Of a stretch of DNA of 64,000 bases, positions 47,531 to 62,000 are shown piece by piece. The stretch is from Siphonodentalium dalli (taxonomy: Eukaryota; Mollusca; Scaphopoda; Gadilida; Siphonodentaliidae): positions 153,320,875 to 153,384,874 of the forward strand of contig CP136062.1 of NCBI GenBank assembly GCA_032622095.1, given 5' to 3'. The notes beneath the pieces are model-generated. The model was not told the DNA's origin and made no database searches. It was given only the letters and a program-made list of their open reading frames with translations. Position 1 is the first letter of the stretch. The number at the start of each line of letters is the position of its first letter. The position numbers were made by a program, and so were the translations under genes.

Positions 47531-50126
47531 CATGTGCCATTCTGATCGATACATATACATGTGTCATTCTGATCGATACATATACATGTGCCATTCTGAT
47601 CGATACATATACATGTGCCATTCTGATCGATACATATACATGTGTCATTCTGATCGATACATATACATGTGCCATTCTGATCGATACATATACATGTGCC
47701 ATTCTGATCGATACATATACATGTGCCATTCTGATCGATACATATACATGTGCCATTCTGATCGATACATATACATGTTCCATTCTGATCGATACATATA
47801 CATGTGCCATTCTGATCGATACATATACATGTGCCATTCTGATCGATACATATACATGTGCCATTCTGATCGATACATATACATGTGCCATTCTGATCGA
47901 TACATATACATGTTCCATTCTAATCGATACATATACATGTGCCATTCTGATCGATACATATACATGTGCCATTCTGATCGATACATGCATATACATGTTC
48001 CATTCTGATCGATACATATACATGTGCCATTCTGATCGATACATATACATGTGCCATTCTGATCGATACATATACATGTGCCATTCTGATCGATACATAT
48101 ACATGTGCCATTCTGATCGATACATATACATGTGCCATTCTGATCGATACATATACATGTTCCATTCTGATCGATACATATACATGTGCCATTCTGATCG
48201 ATACATATACATGTGCCATTCTGATCGATACATATACATGTGCCATTCTGATCGATACATATACATGTGCCATTCTGGTCGATACATATACATGTGCCAT
48301 TCTGATCGATACATATACATGTGCCATTCTGATCGATACATATACATGTGTCATTCTGATCGATACATATACATGTGCCATTCTGATCGATACATATACA
48401 TGTGCCATTCTGATCGATACATATACATGTGTCATTCTGATCGATACATATACATGTGCCATTCTGATCGATACATATACATGTTCCATTCTGATCGATA
48501 CATGCATATACATGTGCCATTCTGATCGATACATATACATGTGCCATTCTGATCGATACATATACATGTGCCATTCTGATCGATACATATACATGTGCCA
48601 TTCTGATCGATACATGCATATACATGTGCCATTCTGATCGATACATATACATGTGCCATTCTGGTCGATACATATACATGTTCCATTCTGATCGATACAT
48701 GCATATACATGTGCCATTCTGATCGATACATATACATGTTCCATTCTGATCGATACATGCATATACATGTGCCATTCTGATCGATACATATACATGTGCC
48801 ATTCTGATCGATACATATACATGTGCCATTCTGATCGATACATATACATGTGCCATTCTGATCGATACATATACATGTTCCATTCTGATCGATACATATA
48901 CATGTGCCATTCTGATCGATACATATACATGTGCCATTCTGATCGATACATATACATGTGCCATTCTGATCGATACATGCATATACATGTGCCATTCTGA
49001 TCGATACATATACATGTGCCATTCTGATCGATACATATACATGTGCCATTCTGGTCGATACATATACATGTGCCATTCTGATCGATACATATACATGTTC
49101 CATTCTGATCGATACATATACATGTGCCATTCTGATCGATACATATACATGTGCCATTCTGATCGATACATATACATGTTCCATTCTGATCGATACATGC
49201 ATATACATGTGCCATTCTGATCGATACATATACATGTGCCATTCTGATCGATACATATACATGTTCCATTCTGATCGATACATATACATGTGCCATTCTG
49301 ATCGATACATATACATGTTCCATTCTGATCGATACATATACATGTGCCATTCTGATCGATACATATACATGTGCCATTCTGATCGATACATATACATGTG
49401 CCATTCTGATCGATACATATACATGTGCCATTCTGATCGATACATATACATGTGCCATTCTGATCGATACATATACATGTTCCATTCTGATCGATACATG
49501 CATATACATGTGCCATTCTGATCGATACATATACATGTGCCATTCTGATCGATACATATACATGTGCCATTCTGATCGATACATGCATATACATGTGCCA
49601 TTCTGATCGATACATATACATGTGCCATTCTGATCGATACATATACATGTGCCATTCTGATCGATACATATACATGTGCCATTCTGATCGATACATATAC
49701 ATGTGCCATTCTGATCGATACATGCATATACATGTTCCATTCTGATCGATACATATACATGTGCCATTCTGATCGATACATATACATGTGCCATTCTGAT
49801 CGATACATATACATGTGCCATTCTGATCGATACATATACATGTTCCATTCTGATCGATACATATACATGTGCCATTCTGATCGATACATATACATGTTCC
49901 ATTCTGATCGATACATATACATGTGCCATTCTGATCGATACATATACATGTGCCATTCTGATCGATACATGCATATACATGTTCCATTCTGATCGATACA
50001 TATACATGTGCCATTCTGATCGATACATATACATGTGCCATTCTGATCGATACATATACATGTGCCATTCTGATCGATACATGCATATACATGTGCCATT
50101 CTGGTCGATACATATACATGTGCCAT
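47531..50126. repeat. 27-bp satellite, about 95 units
   Basis: The unit centres on CATTCTGATCGATACAT followed by 'ataca' and 'tgtgc'. Variants are gtgcc, gttcc and gtgtc, rare ctggtcg, and twelve 31-bp units with 'atacatgcatata' (near 47985, 48502, 48613, 48701, 48759, 48978, 49199, 49499, 49583, 49722, 49970 and 50081). Because 27 is a multiple of three and the unit has no stop, frames of up to 833 residues stay open on the minus strand and up to 176 on the plus strand. The 4-bp insertions merely shift between equally open frames. No gene is implied. Confidence 0.95.
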
Positions 50127-50861
50127 ACTAAGTACGTAAGAATCACACAACACGCTCATGTCTGGATACAGTCACGCTCACGTGTGGACCCAGACGTAAG
50201 AATCACATTACACACATACGCTCTTTATCAACGATACTGCGGATACGAACCCTCTTTAACTATCAACGCGATTAAGCCCACCGTGCCAATGGCGGTAATT
50301 TTTGTGACTGGTGTGGAGAATGGGTACTCTGAGCTTCTCCAAAACGGCGGTAAACACTGCCCGTGGGTTTTTAACCTTAGACAGGAATTTTGGGCTAAAT
50401 CGGCCCGGCAGTTTGCCCGGCCATAGCTAACAAACAAACAACAAACAGACTGAAGTTCCAAAATATATATTAGATATATAATGTTATATAGGAGCGTGTT
50501 ATTATTTCAGAACCCATACTGAACCCTCTGCTGGATGCATAAAATGTATCAATGTTCCAGATTGTGACACGAAAAAAAAAAAAAAAAAGACTTCCGTCAC
50601 CAGTGACATTGAGTGACTAAACAAATTACTTGACCAGTTCTAACAAGATTATTTGAACAACCCTAACAACTGAACATAATAACATAAATTATCAATTAAA
50701 CAGAATAAATTAAAACAAATTTGGCACTACCTGCGAATCATAAAAAGCTTTTAGCCAAAATAAAATTTGAAAAAATAAAAATAAACTAGATACATCATAT
50801 CACATTATACTAATCAAAATGAAAACTGGAAACTAAACAAATATTGCCTGCCACTGAACAT
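50127..50861. other. No recognised gene
   Basis: Contains an A-run at 50573-50588. The frame 50091-50426 starts in the satellite and has no recognised domain. Confidence 0.4.
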
Positions 50862-51229
50862 GTCACTCTCGCCGGTTTTCTGTGATAAAGTTACCCAGGT
50901 TCCTAAATTTGTGATAAAGTTACCCATGTTGGAGAGGATTGTGATAAAGTTACCCAGGTTAAGCAAATCTCACAATATCAACTCGATTTAAAAGTGACAG
51001 AGGGAAATACTGTTCAGTTTTGTCAAGTAATAGCCCTTAATAAGCATAAATTAAGACATATTAGTACTGTATAGTTCGTCATTTTGATCGCAAAAATTAA
51101 TAATGTGTTGCTAAACATGAAATGTTATTAACCTGGGTAACTTTATCACAATCCTCTCCAAACTGGGTAACTTTATCACAATTTCAGGAACCTGGGTAAC
51201 TTTATCACAGAAAACCGATGAGAGTGACC
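50862..51229. mobile_element. Foldback element with triplicated GATA-type motif arms
   Basis: The arms 50862-50960 and 51130-51229 are near-perfect inverses. Each arm holds three copies of GTGATAAAGTTACCCAGG (left near 50882, 50911 and 50941; right near 51131, 51161 and 51190, inverted). The spacers between copies also pair, as do the outer ends 'tcactctcgccggttttc / gaaaaccgatgagagtga'. It has a ~170-bp AT-rich centre and no coding capacity. Confidence 0.85.
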
Positions 51230-51289
51230 TATTCAGCGCCACTGCCTTTCATATGGATAATAGACTACATGCAGGGTTGGCGCTGGACC

Positions 51290-51365
51290 AAACTTTTCTC
51301 TTGCCAAAATTTTTGCCAAATGAATTTTTTTTTTGCCAAATGAAATATTTTTTTGCCAAATTAAA
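51290..51365. repeat. TTTTGCCAAAT repeat
   Basis: Four close copies of 'ttttgccaaatgaa' or similar, preceded by 'cagggttggcgctggaccaaac'. Confidence 0.6.
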
Positions 51366-51513
51366 TCGAAGGTCAAATTGGGGAAAAATAAGGAAAATTA
51401 GAGTTTTTATTTTTATTCATATAAAACGTAAACAGACACAGGTAAAATGACAACAAATCAATATTAAATGTTAATAGAAGACACAATACATTTAGACAAG
51501 CAATTGTCAAATA

Positions 51514-51715
51514 CTAGTTTATGCACAGTTCGTTGAGGTCACCTAATAGGCTGTTGGGTAGCTGATGCTTTGCTATGAAGTAAGCATTTTTCATAGCAGC
51601 GACAACGGATTTCTCGGCTTTGACGACGGCAGTTTTGTGGACTTCTTTCATGTTTTTCGATTCGTTGATCATTATTTGTACGGCAATGTTGTGAGAATTT
51701 ATGCCTGAAAATTAA
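51514..51715 (-). pseudogene. Possible exon of a transposase-derived (hAT/ZNF862-like) gene
   Basis: On the minus strand, downstream of an acceptor-like 'taattttcag', a 60-residue frame runs to a TAG. It contains KSVVAAMKNAYFIAKHQLPN followed by SLLGDLNEL. The pattern (Y)(Y/F)IAK..LP..(K)...L..L resembles the conserved segment of hAT-dimerisation/ZNF862-type proteins that derive from hAT transposases. The frame has no start codon, is short, and stops soon after the motif. It may be a lone exon or a relic. The overlapping 64-residue ATG frame in another register is a shadow. Confidence 0.4.
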
Positions 51716-51979
51716 ATATATCCACATATACACACAATAATTAAAATAATTTTCTACATGTATTCAGTTCTATCAACGTGTTTGATGTTCTTCCGCATCT
51801 TTTATTTATGATGTCTCTCACGAGGCCGCAAAGGTACTCAAATTCATATCAAAGGTTGTGTACATGTATATTAGTCAACAGCTATGTAGGAGCCATTTAC
51901 TTCTAAAGTGTCCATAACAAAGCATTGCACAGTATTAATAACGGAACACGTATGTGATATATTGAAGGGGTATGTTATC

Positions 51980-52340
51980 GTGTATATATTTTGTCACAAA
52001 ATTCAAAAAAAGGGGCGGGTCCCTGAAAATACACCGTTGGAAATTGGGGGGGGGGGGGTAGTGGGTGTCAAGATATTATAGGTTCAAATGAAAAAAGGCT
52101 ACGGGTCTGGATTTGCCATTTTTTTTTAATTCTATAAAAATTACTGCTTATTGCACCGGGGGGGGGGGGGGGGTCGGAAAAAAATTCCAGGCACGTATGA
52201 ACATTTTTATGTTTCCGGGCATCGGGGGACCCACCCACCCCATTTCTTCCGTTTCCGGCAATTTTGGACACCCACCCTTTTTTTTCCATTTCAGGAATTT
52301 TTTTTCCTGTCAGTTTTGGACACTGATCCCTGATTATCAT
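51980..52340. other. Low-complexity poly-G, poly-T and poly-C-rich stretch
   Basis: G runs lie at 52047-52058 and 52159-52173, and T runs at about 52120 and 52277. Frames here encode only glycine- or phenylalanine-rich low-complexity peptides. Confidence 0.6.
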
Positions 52341-53022
52341 AGTTTATTGCGCGAGATTTTAATAGAACAGTGCATAATGAAGATAACGATACTATTTGAA
52401 TTTATCATATAAGTGTCATTAATCAAGAAATGTGTCAACATAATCACATTTCTAGGGATAGGCAGAGTGCCAAAGTTTTTATTAAAATATTTATTTTATT
52501 TATTCATTTTCATAATATATAGTCACATGATCTAGTCACATAATCACATTTGAGTATTCTACAGACTACATGGTACAACACATTTAAGATTATTTGATAT
52601 TTTGATATTTGCTATGTGATATATTGCTTGAACCAAATTGTTTATCAAAACATGTGGAAATACAACTATTCATCCCAGTTCATCCCAGTTTGAAGAATAA
52701 TACTAATACCAAACATAACCATGATATACCAATGGCAGGCTGGTAGCCACTGCCTGAAGTAATAGGCTTCGTAATAATTGGGAATAACATATGGATGGAT
52801 AGCCCAATCTCACTTCTTTTTTGCTCACGATATCAGTGACGATAAAATCTTTGTTACTGTGATTAACATTGCAAGCTGATCCACATTAACTTGGAAAACA
52901 ATTTGAAATTGTTCAAGCTGGCCCGGCTGGTCTTCAATATATATATGTTAAGATTGTATGTTTTACGTTGTCAAACGTAAATTTTATTCCATTATTTATT
53001 ATATCTTTTTTCATATTTTTAG
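52341..53022. other. No recognised gene
   Basis: AT-rich sequence up to the first satellite monomer. Confidence 0.4.
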
Positions 53023-56000
53023 GTTACAATTTCATAAGCGCGAAGAACGCACTTTAGCAAAAACATACCGTGTCAAAAGTAAAAACTTTTGAGCCAAAGG
53101 TATAGGTTAAACATTAATGGATACAGTTATCAGGTGCGAGCTATACTGTGCTTTACTGGTCGACGACTGGTGTCCATAATATGGCAACAACGATTATGTC
53201 ATGAACATTCTCTCGACTTCAATTTTATTCTAATTACATGTAAATATACCTACGTATATATGGAATATACTCATACTGATAATAGAATAACGATTTCGAA
53301 ACCAATGTCTATTTTTTCACCTTAAATATCGGCGCGCCGTTTAGCGAAATTGTGAACTATAGAGTTGCACTTCTTATACATCAAGCGTGTTAAAGCGGCC
53401 CTTCTGTTTATATCATACTTTGATATCGATGCATGGGTCCCACAGTCCCGTTATATAATATTTGCCAATTTGTGGGGCAAAGCGACCTGCTAATCTAGCA
53501 GGGGCGTGGCTATGAGTCTCGGTTGGGGGTGTCTACGTTGAAATTTCCAACTGACTGCAACTGACTTTCCAACTGTTGGCATTTCCAACCTGACACCCCC
53601 TGAGGTTTGAAAATATCCAATTGACGGCCATTTCAGACCAAACTGTTTACCAACATAAGTAGAAATATATGCTACTGTTGGTCTAAAAACAATTAATTTG
53701 CTACTAATTACTGGTTGGAAAATCAAACAATGATAACCATTTCAAGCTATATGTGGTGTAAAATTTCCTGCTAATGTTGTCTCTGTAATGAAATTTCCAA
53801 CTATTGAAATTTTGACCAATCTTGGGCGGGGGTTTTTCCACCTCCCCCAGGTTTATGTAATTATTACTGCACAAAAAATTGTGTTGCAATTAGTTCCGGG
53901 TATGGCATTTTTTTCTCATAAATGCACTGGACTATTTAATTAATAGGCTGTAATTTTATTTATAAGTTATAATTTCATAAGGGCGCAGAACGCACTTTCT
54001 CAAAAACATACCGTGTCAAAAGTAAAAACTTTTGAGCCAAAGGTATAGGTTAAACATTAATAGATATAGTTATCAGGTGCGAGCTATACTGTGCTTTACT
54101 GGTCGACGACTGGTGTCCATAAGATGGTAACAACGACTATGTCAATGACATCCGTTCGACTTTAAGTTTACTCTAAATTATTGTAAGTAACCCTTTGTAG
54201 ATATGGAACATACTCCTACTAATATTAAAATCACGATTTCGAAACCGATGTCTATTTTTTTAATGTTTTTTTTTCCAAATTAAATATCGGCGCGCCGTGT
54301 TGCGAAATTGTGAATTAGAGTGACACTTCTTATACATCTAATGTGTAAAAGCGGCCTTTCTATTTATATCATAATTGGATACAGGGCCTGGAGGCATGCG
54401 TCATGCAGCCCTGCTATATAATATCTACCAAGTTGTGGGGCAAATAAACAAGCAGGGACGTACTAGGGGTCTCCGTTGGGTGGGGGGCGTGTCTACGTTG
54501 AAATTTACAAATGCAACTAACTTTCCAACTGTTTGAAATTTCCAACCTGTCACCCTATCCCCCCTGAGGTTTGAAAATATCCAACTGACGGCCATTTCAG
54601 ACCAAATTATTTACAACAGAAAAACACAAAATGTGTTGGAATTAGTACCATGCGTGTCGTATTTTTAAATGCACTCGACTATATTTGGTTACAATTTTAT
54701 AAGTGCGAAAACGCACTTTCGCAAAAACATACCGTGTCAAAAGTAGAAACTTTTGAGCCAAAGGTATAGGTTAAAAATTAACAGATACAGTTATCAGGAT
54801 CCAGCTATACCCTGCATTATACTGTTCGACGACTGGTGTCCATGCATAAGATGGTAACAACGACTATGTCAATGACATTCGCCCGACTTTTAAGTTTATT
54901 CTAAATACATGTAAGTAAACCCGGGTCTATATAAAATATACTCCTGCTGATACTAATATAACGATTTCGAAACCGATGTCTATTTTTTTCACGTTAAATA
55001 TCGGCGCCAGTTTTGCGAAAATGTGAACTAGAGTTACACTTCTCATACATCTTGTGTGTAGAAGTGGCCCTTCCATTGGATATTTATGCATGGGTCCTGC
55101 AGCCCTGCTATATCATATCTACCAATTTGTGGGCAAAGCGATACCACTAAACTAGCAGGGACGTATTATATTGAAAATATCCAACTGACAGCCATTTCAG
55201 ACCAAAATGTTTATCGACATAAGTAGAAATATATGCTGCGGTTGGTCTAAAAACAATAAATTTCCAACTAATTACTGGTTGGAAAATTAAATAATGATAA
55301 CCATTTCAAGCTATATGTGGTGTATTATTTCCTGCTAATATTGTCTCTGTAATGAAATTTCCAACTATTGAAATTTTGACCAAACTTGGGCCTCCCCCAG
55401 GTTTATGTAATTATTACTGCGCAAAAAATTGTGTTGCAATCAGTTCCGGGTTTGGCATTTTTTCTCATAAATGCACTGGACTATTTATCAGGTTGTAATT
55501 TTATTCGTAAATTATAATTTCATAAGTGTGCAGAACACACTTTCTCAAAAACATACCGTGTCAAAAGTAAAAACTTTTGAGCCAAAGGTATAGGTTAAAC
55601 ATTAACAGATACAGTTATCAGGAGCCAGCTATACTGTGCTTTACTTATCAACAAGTGGTGTCCATAAGGTGGTAACAACGGCTATGTCAACGACACTCGT
55701 TCGACTTTAAGTTTACTCTAAATTTATCTAAGTAAACCTGTGTAGATATGGAACATACTCCTACTAATATTAAAACCACGATTTCGAAACCGATGTCTAT
55801 TTTTTTGTTTTTCAAATTAAATATCGGCGCGCCGTGTTGCGAAATTGTGAATTAGAGTGACACTTCTTATACATCTAATGTGTAACGGCGGCCTTTCTAT
55901 TTATATCATAATTGGATACAGGGCCTGGATGCATGCGTCATGCAGCCCTGCTATATAATATCTACCAATTTGTGGGGCAAATAAACAAACAGGGACGTGC

Positions 56001-59000
56001 TAGAGGGTCTCCGTTGGGTGGGGGAGTGTCTACGTTGAAATTTACAAATGCAACTAACTTTCCAACTGTTGGAAATTTCCAACCTGTCACCCTATCCCCC
56101 CCTGCATGAGGTTTGAAAATATCCAACTGACGGCCATTTCAGACCAAATTATTTACAACAGAAAAACACAATATGTGTTGTAATTATAGAACCATGCGTG
56201 TCATTTTTTTAAATGCACTCGACTATATTTTGTTACAATTTTTATAAGTGCGAAACCGCACTTTCGCAAAAACATACCGTGTCAAAAGTAAAAACTTTTG
56301 AGCCAAAGGTATAGGTTAAACATTAACAGATACAGTTATCAGGATCCAGCTATACCCTGCATTATACTGTTCGACGACTGGTGTCCATGCATAAGATGGT
56401 AACAACGACTATGTCAATGACATTCGCCCGACTTTTAAGTTTATTCTAAATACATGTAAGTAAACCCGGGTCTATATAAAATATACTCCTGCTGATACTA
56501 ATATAACGATTTCGAAACCGATGTCTATTTTTTTCACGTTAAATATCGGCGCCAGTTTTGCGAAAATGTGAACTAGAGTTACACTTCTCATACATCTTGT
56601 GTGTAGAAGTGGCCCTTCCATTGGATATATATGCATGGGTCCTGCAGCCCTGCTATATCATATCTACCAATTTGTGGGCAAAGCGATACCACTAAACTAG
56701 CAGGGACGTACTATAGGTTCTCCGTTCAGGGGGGGGGGGGCTACGTTGGTATTTCCAATTGCAATGTACGCCTCCCTTGCATGAACCAGACCAAACTCCC
56801 ATGTTGTCGAAATAACATGTGCACCCCCCCCCCCCCCCCCCCCACCCCCCCCCCCCCCCCCCCACCCACCACACACCCCCACACACCCCCATACACCATC
56901 CCCCACACACCCCCCCCCCACACACACATTGGGTTGGAACTTTCCAACTGGTACCTCAAACTTTCCAATTGTTAGAAATTTCCAACATCCCCCCCCCCCC
57001 CCGAGGTTTGAAAATATCCAACTGACAGCCATTTCAGACCAAAATGTTTATCGACATAAGTAGAAATATATGCTGCGGTTGGTCTAAAAACAATAAATTT
57101 CCAACTAATTACTGGTTGGAAAATTAAATAATGATAACCATTTCAAGCTATATGTGGTGTATAATTTCCTGCTAATATTGTCTCTGTAATGAAATTTCCA
57201 ACTATTGAAATTTTTACCAAACTTGGGCCTCCCCCAGGTTTATGTAATTATTACTGCGCAAAAAATTGTGTTGCAATCAGTTCCGGGTTTGGCATTTTTT
57301 CTCATAAATGCACTGGACTATTTATCAGGTTGTAATTTTATTCGTAAATTATAATTTCATAAGTGTGCAGAACACACTTTCTCAAAAACATACCGTGTCA
57401 AAAGTAAAAACTTTTGAGCCAAAGGTATAGGTTAAACATTAACAGATACGGTTATCAGGATCCAGCTATACTGTGCTTTACTGATCAACAAGTTGTGTCC
57501 ATAAGGTGGTAACAACGGCTATGTCAACGACACTCGTTCGACTTTAAGTTTACTCTAAATTTATGTAAGTAAACCTGTGTAGATATGGAACATACTCCTA
57601 CTAATATTAAAACCACGATTTCGAAACCGATGTCTATTTTTTTTTTCTTAAAATTAAATATCGGCGCGCCGTGTTGCGAAATTGTGAATTAGAGTGACAC
57701 TTCTTATACATCTAATGTGTAACAGCGGCCTTTCTATTTATATCATAATTGGATACAGGGCCTGGAGGCATGCGTCATGCAGCCCTGCTATATAATATCT
57801 ACCAATTTGTGGGGCAAATAAACAAACAGGGACGTGCTAGAGGGTCTCCGTTGGGTGGGGGAGTGTCTACGTTGAAATTTACAAATGCAACTAACTTTCC
57901 AACTGTTGGAAATTTCCAACCTGTCACCCTATCCCCCCTGAGGTTTGAAAATATCCAACTGACGGCCATTTCAGACCAAATTATTTACAACAGAAAAACA
58001 CAAAATGTGTTGGAATTAGTACCATGCGTGTCATTTTTTTAAATGCACTCGACTATATTTTGTTACAATTTTTATAAGTGCGAAAACGCACTTTCGCAAA
58101 AACATACCGTGTCAAAAGTAAAAACTTTTGAGCCAAAGGTATAGGTTAAACATTAACAGTTACAGTTATCAGGAGCCAGCTATACTGTGCTTTACTGATC
58201 AACAAGTGGTGTCCATAAGGTGGTAACAACGGCTATGTCAACGACACTCGTTCGACTTTAAGTTTACTCTAAATTTATGTAAGTAAACCTGTGTAGATAT
58301 GGAACATACTCCTACTAATATTAAAACCACGATTTCGAAACCGATGTCTATTTTTTTTTCTTCAAATTAAATATCGGCGCGCCGTGTTGCGAAATTGTGA
58401 ATTAGAGTGACACTTCTTATCCATCTAATGTGTAACAGCGGCCTTTCTATTTATATCATAATTGGATAAAGGGGCCAGGAGGCATGCGTCATGCAGCCCT
58501 GCTATATAATATCTACCAATTTGTGGGGCAAATAAACAAACAGGGACGTGCTAGAGGGTCTCCGTTGGGTGGGGGAGTGTCTACGTTGAAATTTACAAAT
58601 GCAACTAACTTTCCAACTATTGGAAATTTCCAACCTGTCACCCTATCCCCCCCTGAGGTTTGAAAATATCCAACTGACGGCCATTTCAGACCAAATTATT
58701 TACAACAGAAAAACACAAAATGTGTTGGAATTAGTACCATGCGTGTCATTTTTTTAAATGCACTCGACTATATTTTGTTACAATTTTTATAAGTGCGAAA
58801 ACGCACTTTCGCAAAAACATACCGTGTCAAAAGTAAAAACTTTTGAGCCAAAGGTATAGGTTAAACATTAACAGTTACAGTTATCAGGAGCCAGCTATAC
58901 TGTGCTTTACTGATCAACAAGTGGTGTCCATAAGGTGGTAACAACGGCTATGTCAACGACACTCGTTCGACTTTAAGTTTACTCTAAATTTATGTAAGTA

Positions 59001-62000
59001 AACCTGTGTAGATATGGAACATACTCCTACTAATATTAAAACCACGATTTCGAAACCGATGTCTATTTTTTTGTTTTTCAAATTAAATATCGGCGCGCCG
59101 TGTTGCGAAATTTTGAATTAGAGTGACAATTCTTATACATCTAATGTGTAACAGCGGCCTTTCTATTTATATCATAATTGGATACAGGGCCTGGAGGCAT
59201 GCGTCATGCAGCCCTGCTATATAATATCTACCAATTTGTGGGGCAAATAAACAAACAGGGACGTGCTAGAGGGTCTCCGTTGGGTGGGGGAGTGTCTACG
59301 TTGAAATTTACAAATGCAACTAACTTTCCAACTATTGGAAATTTCCAACCTGTCACCCTATCCCCCCTGAGGTTTGAAAATATCCAACTGACGGCCATTT
59401 CAGACCAAATTATTTACAACAGAAAAACACAAAATGTGTTGGAATTAGTACCATGCGTGTCATTTTTTTAAATGCACTCGACTATATTTTGTTACAATTT
59501 TTATAAGTGCGAAAACGCACTTTCGCAAAAACATACCGTGTCAAAAGTAAAAACTTTTGAGCCAAAGGTATAGGTTAAACATTAACAGTTACAGTTATCA
59601 GGAGCCAGCTATACTGTGCTTTACTGATCAACAAGTGGTGTCCATAAGGTGGTAACAATGGCTATGTCAACGACACTCGTTCGACTTTAAGTTTACTCTA
59701 AATTTATGTAAGTAAACCTGTGTAGATATGGAACATACTCCTACTAATATTAAAACCACGATTTCGAAACCGATGTCTATTTTTTTTTTCTTCAAATTAA
59801 ATATCGGCGCGCCGTGTTGCGAAATTGTGAATTAGAGTGACACTTCTTATCCATCTAATGTGTAACAGCGGCCTTTCTATTTATATCATAATTGGATACA
59901 GGGCCAGGAGGCATGCGTCATGCAGCCCTGCTATATAATATCTACCAATTTGTGGGGCAAATAAACAAACAGGGACGTGCTAGAGGGTCTCCGTTGGGTG
60001 GGGGAGTGTCTACGTTGAAATTTACAAATGCAACTAACTTTCCAACTATTGGAAATTTCCAACCTGTCACCCTATCCCCCCTGAGGTTTGAAAATATCCA
60101 ACTGACGGCCATTTCAGACCAAATTATTTACAACAGAAAAACACAAAATGTGTTGGAATTAGTACCATGCGTGTCATTTTTTTAAATGCACTCGACTATA
60201 TTTTGTTACAATTTTTATAAGTGCGAAAACGCACTTTCGCAAAAACATACCGTGTCAAAAGTAAAAACTTTTGAGCCAAAGGTATAGGTTAAACATTAAC
60301 AGTTACAGTTATCAGGAGCCAGCTATACTGTGCTTTACTGACCAACAAGTGGTGTCCATAAGGTGGTAACAACGGCTATGTCAACGACACTCGTTCGACT
60401 TTAAGTTTACTCTAAATTTATGTAAGTAAACCTGTGTAGATATGGAACATACTCCTACTAATATTAAAACCACGATTTCGAAACCGATGTCTATTTTTTT
60501 TTCTTCAAATTAAATATCGGCGCGCCGTGTTGCGAAATTGTGAATTAGAGTGACACTTCTTATCCATCTAATGTGTAACAGCGGCCTTTCTATTTATATC
60601 ATAATTGGATACAGGGCCAGGAGGCATGCGTCATGCAGCCCTGCTATATAATATCTACCAATTTGTGGGGCAAATAAACAAACAGGGACGTGCTAGAGGG
60701 TCTCCGTTGGGTGGGGGAGTGTCTACGTTGAAATTTACAAATGCAACTAACTTTCCAACTATTGGAAATTTCCAACCTGTCACCCTATCCCCCCTGAGGT
60801 TTGAAAATATCCAACTGACGGCCATTTCAGACCAAATTATTTACAACAGAAAAACACAAAATGTGTTGGAATTAGTACCATGCGTGTCATTTTTTTAAAT
60901 GCACTCGACTATATTTTGTTACAATTTTTATAAGTGCGAAAACGCACTTTCGCAAAAACATACCGTGTCAAAAGTAAAAACTTTTGAGCCAAAGGTATAG
61001 GTTAAACATTAACAGTTACAGTTATCAGGAGCCAGCTATACTGTGCTTTACTGATCAACAAGTGGTGTCCATAAGGTGGTAACAACGGCTATGTCAACGA
61101 CACTCGTTCGACTTTAAGTTTACTCTAAATTTATGTAAGTAAACCTGTGTAGATATGGAACATACTCCTACTAATATTAAAACCACGATTTCGAAACCGA
61201 TGTCTATTTTTTTTTCTTCAAATTAAATATCGGCGCGCCGTGTTGCGAAATTGTGAATTAGAGTGACACTTCTTATCCATCTAATGTGTAACAGCGGCCT
61301 TTCTATTTATATCATAATTGGATAAAGGGGCCAGGAGGCATGCGTCATGCAGCCCTGCTATATAATATCTACCAATTTGTGGGGCAAATAAACAAACAGG
61401 GACGTGCTAGAGGGTCTCCGTTGGGTGGGGGAGTGTCTACGTTGAAATTTACAAATGCAACTAACTTTCCAACTATTGGAAATTTCCAACCTGTCACCCT
61501 ATCCCCCCTGAGGTTTGAAAATATCCAACTGACGGCCATTTCAGACCAAATTATTTACAACAGAAAAACACAAAATGTGTTGGAATTAGTACCATGCGTG
61601 TCATTTTTTTAAACGCACTCGACTATATTTTGTTACAATTTTTATAAGTGCGAAAACGCACTTTCGCAAAAACATACCGTGTCAAAAGTAAAAACTTTTG
61701 AGCCAAAGGTATAGGTTAAACATTAACAGTTACAGTTATCAGGAGCCAGCTATTACTGTGCTTTACTGATCAACAAGTGGTGTCCATAAGGTGGTAACAA
61801 CGGCTATGTCAACGACACTCGTTCGACTTTAAGTTTACTCTAAATTTATGTAAGTAAACCTGGGTAGATATGGAACATACTCCTACTAATATTAAAACCA
61901 CGATTTCGAAACCGATGTCTATTTTTTTTTCTTCAAATTAAATATCGGCGCGCCGTGTTGCGAAATTGTGAATTAGAGTGACACTTCTTATCCATCTAAT

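Noticed and set aside
47531-50126. CRISPR-like array
   Set aside because: Units are contiguous without unique spacers, and the context is animal DNA.
47526-50159. Minus-strand frames up to 833 residues and plus-strand frames of 77-176 residues with 9-residue repeats
   Set aside because: They arise because a 27-bp, stop-free unit is repeated about 95 times. Several frames on both strands are open at once and no flanking exon or promoter is visible.
56692-57032. Glycine- or proline-rich proteins
   Set aside because: Translations of poly-C/poly-G and CA-rich low-complexity sequence.
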